From contig NC_016132.3 in the NCBI RefSeq assembly GCF_000005505.3, positions 29,898,914-29,962,913 of the forward strand: DNA of 64,000 nt. The letters run 5' to 3'. The notes under the pieces were generated by a model that made no database searches, was not told the origin of the DNA, and was given only the letters and a program-made list of their open reading frames with translations. Numbering within the stretch: position 1 is the first letter of the stretch; every line of letters begins with the position of its first letter. The translations under genes and the position numbers were made by a program. Shown here in pieces: positions 46,712 to 58,300 of the stretch. The stretch comes from Brachypodium distachyon. Lineage: Eukaryota > Streptophyta > Magnoliopsida > Poales > Poaceae.

Positions 46712-47931
46712 TCATTCTAGGTAACAAAAACGTTGTATTTCCATTATTTCGACAATGGAAAGGGGAGAGATCCCAGGTGGAAAAAAATTAATCAATCTCC
46801 TTTGTATCTGCCATCTGTAAACTGTATAAGATGCAGATCGCATATGCATGTCTTCGCGTTCATCGTCAACTACAAGGCTGCTATACTGCCTGATGCCTGG
46901 CCACGGCATCGCACTTGGCGCAACATCTGGTCGCTTCGTTTGGGATCTTGGAAGTGGCACACCGAGTAAGAATGGTGGTGCCATGTTTGAGACAAGTTCA
47001 TAGTCCCAGCATGGGAGCTGATTACGATTGGGATCCCACATGAAGACATCGCCAATATCCGACGTAACAGGAGATACGGCTCCCTATACAAACTACGTCG
47101 ACATACTTTGAACTGCCAAGATAGCCATTCTTGAGTACCTCCCAGTGTGGCGGGGCGTCCACGGGCTCATGGTATCATGGGGATAACCAAATACGGCGAG
47201 GGACTTGTCGAACACCGCAAGGAGTCGGTAATACCAGACATAGGTGTACTTGCGTGGGGCATCAACAAAACAATCTTCCGTAGCCATGTGTGTGCCAGGT
47301 CATATTCGTATCCATTTGTATAATGTGGCATGGGTTGATATCCAGCGTCTTGGATTGACGGGATGGCAATGGTGATGTTATTGTATAGATTAACCATGTA
47401 CCAGGACGACCAATCGGAGTCCTGCAGGCTACGGATCAAGGCTACCCAGTTCTGGCTGTTGCCAACCCAGGTGCCGTGGTTTTCGAGGTATGGTGTCGAT
47501 AAACTTTGGAAGTGGAGTGGGAGGGTTGTCTAGCGGCACAAGGGTGGCAACGAACCCATTATGATCTGCACGACATGTGTGCAGAAAACAGGGATGATTA
47601 TATGGGAACATCATGGCTGCCTGACTTAAGGGACCACACATGTTTGGGATGGAATCAGCCAGGCGGGATATGGCAATCGGGTCGAATCTATCACAGATTA
47701 ACTGGAGAGGACTTTTGGTATGTGCATCCAGTCGGCAGGAACGCTATCTGCTCTGTTCCCATCCATGGCGGAATGGCCACCGCATCGATGCCGATTGCAA
47801 TCTAGGGGGCAGTATATTTTTGAAAGACGAGGGTCGGAGTAGGCGGTTCTTGAGAAAGTACTAGTGCAGGACGCGGAGCGAAGGGGAGGACTAGATGAAG
47901 AAGAAGGAAAGCGAGAGCATGGGCAAGTCAT
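46712..47931 (-). pseudogene. Degenerate protein-coding remnant of unknown family
   Basis: Overlapping minus-strand frames (47931-47698, 47641-47429, 47439-47167, 47041-46712) read as successive parts of one broken protein. Pieces are YCPLDCNRHRCGGHSAMDGN, then PNMCGPLSQAAMMFPYN, SDWSSWYMVNLYNNITIAIP and finally WDPNRNQLPCWDYELVSNM with SSLVVDDERED. The order is consistent with one gene but frames change at each step. I do not recognise the family. A related fragment is at 38409-38534. It may be captured host sequence. Confidence 0.4.
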
Positions 47932-47939
47932 TTACGGTG

Positions 47940-48772
47940 GGTGACATCACAATAACTGCAATGCGGCCACGTCGCGCGAATGGTTGGTGCTGGGGAAACC
48001 AGTGTGGTGGTACAACTTCTAAGGTTTCTCGAAATTAAACCGCACGCTGCCAGATTTCCTCTGTCACCGCTTCGTCTATGGATGCTAACGATGAACTCTA
48101 CCGTACGGTGCCAGAGGATGGATGGCGTTTTACCGTGTGTGGAGCTGACAAAATCAAATGAAGAGTTTGTGGTGGCAGTTTTACGTACGTGAAGGTACGG
48201 CGTGCGGACTCCTTTTTTGAAACTATGTGCCATTGTTTCTCTCTAACAAAAAATGCAGACCGTTTTTCTCGCAATGTGACTGATTCATGGTTGCGACTAC
48301 GTCGCACTCTTCCCGTGTGTGATCGCCTGATGGTTGGCTAAATTGTGTCAGCTTTTGTTGAATTCGTGTTATTGACATCCCGCGGGCCACGGCTGAAAAA
48401 AGAAATGACGTTGGATCGTGACGCATGGGCCAGAATGTGTCCAAGCACGTTATTATTTTTGGTTCAGCCACGACAGTGAGACCCGGCGTTCCCCTTCTCC
48501 CCGGAGAGGATCGGTGTTGTTTCCTTTCGGGAAGACGTATCAATTTGTGTGGTTGCCGGGATTTGTTTCTGGGGAATGAGTGGTGGGTGTTGGGGGGTTG
48601 GGGGGGGGGGGGGCGGGTAGGGTGAATGTTCGCCGTCTTGCAGTGTCCGGGTTGCGCCTTCATGTTACTCAACGAATGTGCTCGCAAAGGCGATCTCTTG
48701 GTCAAGGTTTATGTTTTATTGCTGACATATGGCGGGGGCACACGGCGGTTGATGGCTACCTGAGCAGACCCA
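47940..48772. other. Region without a convincing gene
   Basis: Several overlapping short frames on both strands have no domain signature. A G run (GGGGTTGGGGGGGGGGGGGGCGGG) lies at 48594-48617. Codon content is GC-rich, which explains chance ORFs. Confidence 0.4.
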
Positions 48773-49668
48773 CTAGGGGTGATGCGTTCGTGCGTGTGAC
48801 CAACGCCGTGACAAGGCATGACGAGCATCGTGTTGGTGAACGTGACGACCGCAGTTAAACGAAAACAGCAGCCACGATGCTCGGCCGGCATTGTGTGTGC
48901 AGTGTCGACTACAGATCATGGGTTGCACCTGATCGTACCGTGGATAAACCGGCGGTGCCTTGTTCAAAACGGTCTTACGCCCATATATACCCAGGGAGCG
49001 CACAAGGGCAAGAGTCTTGTTGTGGTTCGTAGGGGATTTGGGTGTATAAGAAATTTTTCCGCCACGCCAGGATATCTCTGTGCACACGTTGTGGACGCCC
49101 TTTAGGTCAGTCAGAGCCAGCAGCCAACTTTTCTCCATTAGGCCGGCCTTCCATGAGATGACGGCGTACTTCCGAATCATGATCCTGAGGGTTGCGCGTG
49201 CCATCTCGTGCTTGCGATGGCAGTGGTTTAGGCGGTAAAGATTCACTTCGTCGAACTGGACCCTGATTGTCTTCCTCAGCACGTTGACCATGTAGTTAGC
49301 GGCGTGTTCTTCGACTTCGATGGCGGTAGCAGCCGCTCGCCCAGTTGCTCGGACGGTTTGGACGCATCTAGGGTGACACTTGAGCGGCAGATTCATCTGG
49401 ACCGCGCAAGTGTGGTTGTCTTCGATTCCTTGCGTCCGATAAGTCGGTGTGGTCGTGCCTAGCCCCTCTGCTGCTTCCGCGAGGACAAGGCGGCGGGGCA
49501 CACGCACGACTGCTGGCGCTGCAGGCAAATAGAACTGCTTAGCTGGTCGCCGACGAGCGGTGTAGGGCCTGCCCAGATATACGAGAAATAGGTTTCCAGC
49601 TCGTGAGCGCGGTGAGAAGGTGGCAATGTTAGCACTCACCGGACGCCTGGATGTCCATATTGTTGCTA
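48773..49668 (-). CDS. Unrecognised ORF, possibly two exons
   Basis: An uninterrupted minus-strand frame of 288 codons spans 49639-48773. No catalytic or structural motif is recognised. The segment AEAAEGLGTTTPTYRTQGIE and a Cys/His-bearing stretch (MNLPLKCHPRCVQT; NLYRLNHCHRKHEMARATLR) look protein-like. The part before it could instead be an intron: ATGGACATCCAGGCGTCCG followed by GTGAGT (donor 49650) and an acceptor TTGCCTGCAG near 49524. In that model the protein starts at 49668. Composition downstream of about 49000 is less protein-like. Possibly a decayed or TE-derived gene; low certainty. Confidence 0.35.
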
Positions 49669-49679
49669 GCGGACTTCCT

Positions 49680-50155
49680 CGGTAGTTTCCGAGGATGAGG
49701 GGGGCGCGCCGCGCGCATAATCTTTTTGTTTCTCATCGCCACGAGGGCTGGTAAAATGGGAGGGTGTATGGGCCGACGGCCGATCTTATTTATACTGTTT
49801 CGATTCGAAGGCATGTTTCCCTGCGTGCGTACGCGTGATAATGACTGCGTGCCCACGGGTAGACACCCGTTTGGTCAATGCTCGGGGAGTCGGGGGCCTC
49901 TTCGCGGCTGCGTCGTGGTGTCACCCGTAGTCCTCCGAGGTTGCCGGTGCACGCGCGGTTTCGGGCCAACCTTTTTTTGCGTTGTTTGTTTTACTTCCTG
50001 TGACGTGTCTTGTTTCGGCGGTCGTGCGTGGAGTAGGAGGTGATTAGGCGAGCGTCCTGTTTTACAACACGAGGGCTTCACGAGTGCGTTCCTCTGCGCG
50101 CTCTTCCGTTCCGAGGGGTAAGCCGGGATGCGATACATGCGGCTTCGAGGCTTCA
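49680..50155. other. GC-rich spacer upstream of the unknown ORF
   Basis: No gene was recognised. A minus-strand frame at 49856-49629 has no domain. The region ends in the direct repeat that flanks the copia element. Confidence 0.35.
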
Positions 50156-50368
50156 GGTGCTGTTCACGAGGCGATAACATGGTTGCCATCCCGGGTGGTA
50201 TCACGGGAAAATAGGCCACAACACTTAGGCTTTTGCACATCACAGTCTGCCTGGATGGACCTGCGCACCGCCCTCTTCGCTGTGCCCGCCTGCCGTGGGC
50301 ACGCGATCCAGCGGAAACAAGCGACCGTGTCTTGCCTATCTACATCAGGGAAAAACGGACGTTTTGTC
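50156..50368 (+). repeat. Left direct repeat flanking the copia element
   Basis: It matches 57078-57347 on the other side of the element, from GGTGCTGTTCACGAGG to ACGTTTTGTC. The right copy has about 60 additional bases in two indels. It is far too long to be a retrotransposon target duplication. Confidence 0.85.
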
Positions 50369-51471
50369 TGTCGAATAATTAGGTAATTTCGATGAATATT
50401 TAATTCAGTATGACAATATGTAAAACATGTAGCATATTATATCATGCAACTAGACAAATTAAATAGCAACGCACAGCAATAAAACTCATCTAATTTCACG
50501 ACATGAATAATAGAACTACTAATCAGAATCAACAAGAAAGAGCAGATTACGTACGGTGCTGTGCTCTTTTCTTGTGTTTGTTTGTTGAGGTCGGTGACGA
50601 GTCCGCTGGCGTCGATGTTCACGCCGGCAGCAGCTACAGCCTTGATTACCTCCTGAGCAGCGGCCAGTGCCTGCGCTTGCGCCTGTGCAGCAGCAGTTGC
50701 CTGGGCTTGGAGTTGGGCAGCCTGCTGCTGTGCTTGGAGTTGTGCAGCCTGCTGCTGCTGAGCTAGAGCGGCAGCCTGAGCCGCGGGATCTCCGAGGTCG
50801 TCAGCCATTGGTGATGAAGATGCCGACGAAACAGAGACGTGAAGAAGCGAGCAGTCGCGTGAGAACGCTCCTCAAAAAACTTATCGACCGTCTCCCGGGC
50901 AGGATCTCGAAGGTCGGGGTTCCGGAGGCCTGCTCTCCCGGCGATCTGTGCACGCAGTCGATGGGATGGAGTAGCAGTTGGCGGCGAACAACGAGATTGG
51001 ATCGTGGGCGTGACGGCTAGGGTTGTGGCCTCGTCCGTCCGGAGGCCAGGGTAGTCTTATTATATAGGCACGCAGGCGGAGTTCGGTTCGGTTTAGGAAA
51101 CCAAAACCGACTCCGCAATTATCGGGATTTGTTACGCGTCCGCAACGGATTCCGACTGCCAAAAAGATAAGCACGACCCGGCACGGCTCAAACTCGAACT
51201 CGATCCACGAAACGCGGCGCGCGCGCGCGTCGTGACGAGGCGAGGCGAGCGGAGGAGGAGGAGGAGGAGGAGGAGGAGCGCACGTAGGGATTTCCCTTGC
51301 TCACTTGCTCAAGAGGTGAGAACCAACATACCTTATATATTGGTCCAACTCCCCCTAAACTAACAATGTGAGACTATTCCCACTTCCTCATCCCACTACA
51401 TGAATGGGCTTTTGAGATTTTCCAGGAATTAATTTCAGATTGGGCCTTGGGTCTAACCCAAAATTTCAACA
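50369..51471 (-). repeat. 3' LTR of the 6.7-kb copia element (1,103 bp)
   Basis: It is highly similar to 56011-57073. It holds a copy of the putative Gag exon (ATG at 50808), TATATAAT near 51058 and TATATAAG near 51337 on the minus strand, and a (GGA)n tract at about 51246-51278. It is longer than the 5' LTR mainly through that tract and nearby indels. Confidence 0.9.
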
Positions 51472-52020
51472 ATCCCACACAATATCTCATAAGCACATAA
51501 AATTGCTGTTGATCCAAAACTCTGTTTTTGATATACCAGCGTTTCAGTGGAGACCGGTTAAGGTTGAACATCCACCTAAACAAATTGCTTCACTCACGCA
51601 CAACTGAACAATGGACAAATCTTGAATTGTCAGTTTTTTATGTTAGAGCTTCACTAAATTGTTGTCTGGTACTGGGCTGTCGAATGCTACCCCGCGGTGT
51701 GGAGCATATAAGTCATTCTTCAGGCCTTTTCATGAGCTTACTAGAGACCACCCAAATCTCATAGACTGCGACCAACAGTCAGGCTCATATAGGTGTGTTA
51801 TTTAGAGACTACTCTGTAGGACAGTATCTCCCTTGCAAACTAATGCAACGCGTTAGAACACATTAAGTTAAACAACCTACCATACAGTACACGAGAGTAA
51901 TGCATCGTCAACGAAGTGGGATAAAGAATGTACACTCTCCTCAGTTATCCAATGACTTGTTTCCCAGGTCCTAATTCACGGGATCTCCGATCACATAGGT
52001 TGGTTTACCGCCATGGTAAC

Positions 52021-55000
52021 TCACGTGGGTCGCAATCCCATCTCCCTTGATGCAGATTCTATCACATTCCTTGATAGACCCTTTGTAAAGGGATCTGCCA
52101 GATTTTTAGCTGTTGGGATATATCCCAATGCTATTATTCCGGAGTTTCTCATTGCTCTGATAGATTTCAGACGTCTCCTGACGTGTCTTGATGAGTTCAT
52201 GTTATCTTTAAAACTGTTCACTTTGACTATCACAGTTTGATTATCACAGTTCATAAGAATCGCCGGTATTGGTTTTTCAACAATTGACAAGTCCATCAAG
52301 AGCTCACGAAGCCAGTCGGCTTCAACTGTGGATGTATCTAATGCTAAAAGTTCTGCTTCCACTGTTGATCTGGTTAAGATCGTTTGCTTGCAAGACTTCC
52401 ATGAAACAGCGCCCCCTCCGAGTGTGAACACATATCCACGTGTGGCATTTAGCTCGTCAACATCAGATATCCAGTTTGAATCACTATAACCCTCAAGTAC
52501 CTTGGGGTACCCAGTATAGTGTATACCATAGCCCATTGTGCCCTTTAGATAGCGCATGACCCTCTCGAGTATACTCCAATGATCATCTCCCGGATTCTTA
52601 TTGAACTGACTCAGTTTGCTCACAGCAAAAGAGATGTCAGGTCTAGTTGCGCTAGCCAAATACATGAGTGAACCAATAGTCTGATAATATCTCAGTTGGT
52701 CTCTTCCAATTCTGTGATTCTTTCGAAACAGAACGCTTGGATCATAAGGAGTTGGAGAAGGTTTACAATCAGCATAGCCGAAACGACTCAAGATCTTCTC
52801 CACATAGTGAGATTGCACCAAAGTGATCTCACCATTGTCACCTCTCACGAGCTTGATGTTCAGAATAACATCAGCTACACCAAGGTTTTTCATGTCAAAG
52901 CATTTCGACAAGAAAGTTTTAACCTCTTCAATCACTTTGAGGTTAGTTCCAAATATTAGTATGTCATCGACATACAAGCAAAGTATAACTCCCTCACCCC
53001 CACCATGGCGGTAGTATAAACATTTGTCAACTTCGTTTACAACAAAGCCGGCAGATGTTAAAGTTTTGTCAAACTTCTCATGCCATTGCTTAGGAGCTTG
53101 TTTCAGGCCATATAAAGACTTTAATAACTTACACACTTTGCCTTCATGACCCTTTATTACAAATCCATCTGGCTGGTTCATGTAAATTTCCTCGTGCAAC
53201 TCTCCGTTAAGGAAAGCTGTCTTAACGTCCATTTGATGGACGATCAGACCATATGAGGCAGCCAGTGATAGTAATACTTTGATTGTGGTCAATCGAGCTA
53301 CAGGTGAGTAAGTATCAAAGAAATCTTCACCTTCTTTCTGGGTAAAACCCTTGGCCACAAGTCGCGCCTTGTACTTCTCAATAGTACCATCAGGCCTAAG
53401 CTTTTTCTTAAATATTCACTTGCATCCTACAGGTTTGCACCCGTACGGACGGTCAATGACCTCCCACATACCATTAGCCATGATAGAATCCATTTCACTC
53501 CGAATGGCTTCCTTCCAATAGTCTGCATCCGGAGATGCAAAGGCCTCATCAATGGTTTTAGGAGTGTCATCTACAAGGTACATAATGAAATCATCACCAA
53601 AAGATTTAATAATCCTTTGTCGCTTACCCCTAATAGGGGCTTCATTGTCATACTCCTCAGGAATCTCATCACGTGTTTGTTCAAGATTTTCCACTGGGAT
53701 GGCGGGTTCAGGAGCTACACCATGATCCTGATGTTCCTCTGAACTGACGGGTTCAGCAGGTACATCATGATCCTCTCTAGATGTGCTATGCATATCTCTC
53801 ATGGGAAATATGTCCTCAAAAAATGTAGCATCCCTGGACTCCATAATTGTACCGACGCTCATGTCAGGTACTTCAGAATTTACAACCAAGAATCTATAGC
53901 CAACACTTCGAAATGCGTAACCAAGAAAGACACAATCAACCGTTTTTGGTCCAAGCTTACGTTTCTTGGTGATTGGCACATTGATTTTCGCCAAACAGCC
54001 CCAAGTCTGTAAGTAAGAAAGTGTGAGTCTCTTCTTTTCCCATAGCTCGTATGGGGTGACTTCTTTATCTTTTGTGAGAACACGATTTAGGACATGTTAC
54101 GAAGTCAATAGCGTCTCCCCCCACCATGCCTTGGATAAACCAGCAGTGTCTAACATGGCGTTGATCAAGTCAGTCAGCGTGCGGTTTTTCCTCTCAACAA
54201 CCCCGTTTGACTGGGGCGAATAGGGAGGCGTCCTCTCATGGACTATGCCATGTTCCTCACAAAATGAATTAAACTCACTGGAGAAATATTCTCCACCGCG
54301 GTCAGACCGCAAACGTTTAATTTTCTTCTCAAGTTGATTCTCGACTTCAGCTTTATAGATCTTAAAATAATGCAATGCTTCGTCCTTTGATTTTAATAAA
54401 TACACATAACAGAATCTAGTCGCATCATCAATGAAAGACATAAAGTAACGTTTTCCACCTTTGGTTAATACACCGTTCATCTCACAAAGATCAGAATGTA
54501 TGAGCTCTAACGGTGCTAGGTTCCTCTCCTCAGCAGCCTTGTGAGGCTTGCGAGGCTGCTTCGCTTGCACACAAACTTGGCACTTCGAACTTTTAGCCAC
54601 AGTGATTTTAGGGATTAAACTCAGATTTGCTAATCGCGTCATGCAACCAAAATTAATGTGACAAAGTCATGAATGCCAAACATTAGACTCATTATTAATA
54701 GAATTGACGCTGTTCACGACCTTATTACAAAAATCCGAAAGGGATAAGCGGAACAAACCTCCGCACTCATAACCTTTACCAATAAATTGTCCATACTTAG
54801 ACACGATAACTTTATTGGACTCAAACACTAACTTAAATCCGTCCTTGCAAAGGAGGGATCCACTAACAAGATTCTTCTGAATGGAGGGCACATGCTGCAC
54901 GTTCCTCAGCTGCACAATTTTTCCCGAAGTAAACTTCAGATCCACCGTGCCAACACCATGAACAGAAGCATGGGCGCCGTTCCCCATCATCACTGAGGAG

Positions 55001-55977
55001 CTGATGGCCTGATATGAAGAAAAAAAGGAAATATCAGCACACACATGAATAGTTGCGCATGTATCGACCCACCAATCGGTGGACTGACATACAGAAAATA
55101 CAGTAAATAAATTACCATACCTGCCTGCATCTTCATTGTTGCCAATGGTCAAATTAGTAAACTTTTGCCGAATCTGTCCTCCTTTGCGCTTCTTGCAGTT
55201 GCTCGCCCAATGGCCAAGTCCTCCGCACACAAAGCAAGGATCCTTGTCCTTGTTGCCTATTTTCTTCTTCTTTTTGAAAGTGGTAGTGTTCTTTGGACCA
55301 GCATTATTGAATGCCTTTCCCTTTCCCTTGTTGTTACTGTTGTTGTGGTTGTTCCTCTGAACCATGTTGGCAGTGGACGTACCCTCTTGTGTGTTGCCTT
55401 TGGGGCCAGCATCTTTTGCTCTCGCCTTCTCCTCAACATCAAGAGTCCCAATCAGGTCCTCCTCAGAGATTTCTTGTCTCTTGTGTTTTAGTGAAGTAGC
55501 AAAGTTCCTCCACGAGGGAGGAAGCTTGGCGATGATGCCCTCGGCGACAAACTTGTCGGGTAGTGGACACTTGAATTGCTCAAGTTCCTTAGCCATAGTC
55601 AGTAACTCATGAGCTTGTTCCACTACAGATCGGTTTGCAACCATCTTATAGTCAAAGAACTGCTCCATGACGTACAGCTCACTGCCAGCGTCAGATGCGC
55701 CAAACTTGGCATCGAGCGCATCCCACAACTCTTTGGCATCCTGATAGTGCAGATCAGCATCAACGAGCTTATCTCCCAGCACACTACAGATCGCACCGAC
55801 GACTACAACACAAGCCTCAACATACAACTGCTGAGAAGCAATTGTTTGAGTCTTCTCGTGTTGTACCGCCCACCATGCGCCCATAGCCACGAGCCACATA
55901 TGACATTTATACTGCCACCTCTTAAAGTGCAGTCCAGTAAACACAGGTGGTTTCAATGTGACAGCAAATTGAGACAT
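52021..55977 (-). pseudogene. Copia Gag-Pol polyprotein with three in-frame stops
   Basis: It is one frame of 1,319 codons. Gag starts MSQFAVTLKPPVFTGLHF and has a CCHC knuckle CFVCGGLGHWASNC. The protease is WWVDTCATIHVC. The GAG-pre-integrase and integrase core are seen in HSDLCEMN, FIDDATRFCYVYLLKSK, RSDRGGEYFSSEF and PYSPQSNGVVERKNRT. Reverse transcriptase has VHQMDVKTAFLNGELHEEIY and YVDDILIFG, and RNase H starts GYSDSNWISD and ends ADPFTKGLSR. Stops are TGA 54669-54667 (probably from CGA), TAA 54099-54097 and TGA 53418-53416 (in CK-stop-IFKKK, from TGG). No frameshift is present. The element was therefore coding-competent until recently; this copy is not. Confidence 0.92.
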
Positions 55978-56010
55978 CGAAAATTGCCTACACGCATAAG
56001 GTTTTTGGAT

Positions 56011-57073
56011 TGTTCAATAATTAGGTAATTTCGATGAATATTTAATCCAGAAGGACATTGTGTAAAACATGTAGCACATTATATCATGCAAACTAGACAA
56101 ATTAAATAGCAACGCACAGCAATAAAACTCATCTAATTTCACGGCATGAATAATAGAACTACTAATCAGAATCAACAAGAAAGAGCAGATTACGTACGGT
56201 GCTGTGCTCTTTTCTTGTGTTTGTTTGTTGAGGTCGGTGACGAGTCCGGTGGCGTCGATGTTCACGCCGGCAGCAGCTGCAGCTTTGACTACCTCCTGAG
56301 CAGCGGCCAGTGCCTGCGCTTGCGCCTGTGCAGCAGCAGTTGCCTGGGCTTGGAGTTGGGCAGCCTGCTGCTGTGCTTGGAGTTGTGCAGCCTGCTGCTG
56401 CTGAGCTAGAGCGGCAGCCTGAGCCGCGGGATCTCCGAGGTCGTCGGCCATTGGTGATGAAGATGCCGACGAAACAGAGACGTGAAGAAGCGAGCAGTCG
56501 CGTGAGAACGCTCCCCAAAAACCTTATCGACCGTCTCCCGGACAAGATCTCGAAGGTCGGGGTTCCGTAGGTCTGCTCTCCCGACGATCTGTGCACGCAG
56601 TCGACGGGATGGAGTAGCAATGGAGTAGCAGTTGGCGGCGAATAACGAGATTGGATCGTGGGCGTGACGGCTAGGGTTGTGGCCTCGTCCGTCCGGAGGC
56701 TGGGGTAGCCTTATTATATAGGCACGCAGGCGGACTTCGGTTCGGTTTAGGAAACCAAAACCGACTCCACAATTATCGGGATTTGTTACGCGTCCGCAAC
56801 GGATTCCGACTGCCAAAAAGATACACGAAACGCGGCGCGCGCGTGGCGTGGCGTGGCGAGCCGAGGAGGAGGAGGAGGAGCGCGCGTAGGGATTTTCCTT
56901 ACTCACTTGCTCAAGAGGTGAGAATCAACATAGCTTATATATTGGTCCAACTCCCCCTAAACTAGCAATGTGGGAGTATTCCCACTTCCTCATCTCACTA
57001 CATGAATGGGCCTTTGAGATTTTCCAGAAATTAATTTCAGATTGGGCCTTGCGACTGACCCAAAATTCCAACA
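56011..57073 (-). repeat. 5' LTR of the 6.7-kb copia element
   Basis: It is 1,063 bp. Minus-strand promoter motifs are TATATAAG near 56936 and TATATAAT near 56712. It contains a putative coding exon (56451-56198). The minus-strand end reads CCTAATTATTGAACA, followed by ATCCAAAAACC. Confidence 0.9.
56198..56451 (-). CDS. Putative LTR-encoded first exon of Gag
   Basis: The frame starts MADDLGDPAAQAAALAQQQQ and continues with Ala/Gln repeats (likely coiled coil) to DLNKQTQEKSTAP. A strong donor CACC-GTACGT follows at 56198/56197, and an acceptor GTGTAG-GC lies at 55988/55987. Splicing joins the exon in frame to the Gag ATG region (254 nt plus one base, then Q-F-S-M-S-Q-F). A Gag N-terminus of about 88 additional residues would result, with its first 85 codons inside the 5' LTR. 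The same ATG frame is intact in the 3' LTR (50808). Splicing is inferred from frame and consensus only. Confidence 0.55.
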
Positions 57074-57077
57074 CTTA

Positions 57078-57347
57078 GGTACTGTTCACGAGGCTTCAGG
57101 TACCTGTGGTCGGACGAGCATCCCATGGGAAGATAACATGGTTGCCATCCCGGGTGGTATCACGGGAAAGTAGGCCACAACACTTAGGCTTTTGCACGTC
57201 ACAGTCTGCCTGGATGGACCTGCCCACCGCCCTCTTCGCTGTGCCCGCCTGCCGTGGGCAACGCGTGGCTACGAGAACTGGCGCGATCCAGCGGAAACAA
57301 GCGACCGTGTCTTGCCTGTCTACATCAGGGAAAAACAGACGTTTTGT
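57078..57347 (+). repeat. Right direct repeat flanking the copia element
   Basis: It is the counterpart of 50156-50368. On this side the sequence continues past ACGTTTTGTCTG into CCTTGCACTCAC, so this copy represents the uninterrupted host sequence. Confidence 0.85.
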
Positions 57348-58300
57348 CTGCCTTGCACTCACTTCTGCTATTCGCGGGTCTGATAGTTCTGCCTCTGATG
57401 CTCCTTCCCAGTTCGTCTTTGCTAGGCGAAGGCAGAACTGCACCGGTTTGAAGACGAATCTCCGGTGCAAGGGAAATGAGAGACTACGTACGGCCACTAG
57501 CATTTAAAGCAGAGGGGTGTCAGACGTGTGTGATTTTCTGGTAGGCCTACGTTGGATTTGAATTAGAGGAGATACGTATTAGACCGCCCCGAAAAACGTT
57601 TGTTCCCGGGGTCTGTTTTTATGTGAAGACATTTCATGGCTACTCTCTCCGCACCTGGTGAGAACGTTCGACTTTCCAAGACGTAATCAGGAAGCATTGT
57701 ACGAAATGGATCGGAAGATGCCAGCCATCGTCTGTCTCCTCGTTGATTCTCTCGCTTCCAAAGGTAGGTGCACGAAGAAATGTCCTTGGGTTGGTTTCTA
57801 TGTATAGCAAGAAAAGTGTTTTGGAAAGAGAGAAATACGTTATTTTGCGTAGAAATTTTAAGTTTATCGTATCGACTGGAGGAGCCCATCCAGCTACATG
57901 GGGGCTCCGCGACCTGTTAGCACGTTTGGGGTGACGGGGTGGCGGGCCAGAAGCTGTTTGTACTACGCGATTTGCTCTCTGCGCTCTCCGGGCCGTAGGA
58001 AGCACTACGAGCAGGACCTCGGTGACGGATCAGTTCGGCTCTTTCGATGCCTCTGACTCTTGCGCCAGCCTACGCAGGCAGGGTTACCTTTGTGCATCGA
58101 CCGTCTGCGTTCAGGGTCTAGCTATACGGCAATTCTGCCTGTAGGGTAGGCTCACGCCCTACTGGCATGTTTGGCTCGACGGTCCGGTGGTAGCTTGGAC
58201 GACATGCGTTTTTCGGTTGCGCATGAAATTATGGATAGGGTTTTGTTCTTTTCATGTCCACTTTGTTCCTAGAAAAAAATTGTGTTGGTTTCAGCGGCGT
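57348..58300. other. Region without a recognised gene
   Basis: Short GC-rich frames on both strands show no domain. A minus-strand frame at 58005-57640 is low-complexity at its N-terminus. Probably intergenic or old TE sequence. Confidence 0.35.

Larger units (their letters stand above)
50369..57073 (-). mobile_element. Ty1/copia retrotransposon with both LTRs, minus strand (6.7 kb)
   Basis: The 3' LTR is 50369-51471 and the 5' LTR 56011-57073. One Gag-Pol frame runs 55977-52021 with the copia order Gag, protease, integrase, reverse transcriptase, RNase H. LTRs begin TGTTGGAATTTTGG / TGTTGAAATTTTGG on the minus strand. A 5-bp target duplication is absent (TTGTC on the left, CTTAG on the right). 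No canonical tRNA-iMet primer site follows the 5' LTR. The 3' untranslated region is 51472-52020. Confidence 0.9.

Noticed and set aside
56406..56906. 166-codon minus-strand frame in the 5' LTR
   Set aside because: It overlaps the promoter and leader in a different frame from the putative Gag exon. No domain, and its counterpart is not preserved in the 3' LTR.
57096..57507. Overlapping 130-codon frames on both strands in the right direct repeat
   Set aside because: Both strands are open by chance in GC-rich DNA. Neither is kept in the left repeat copy, which has indels not in multiples of three.
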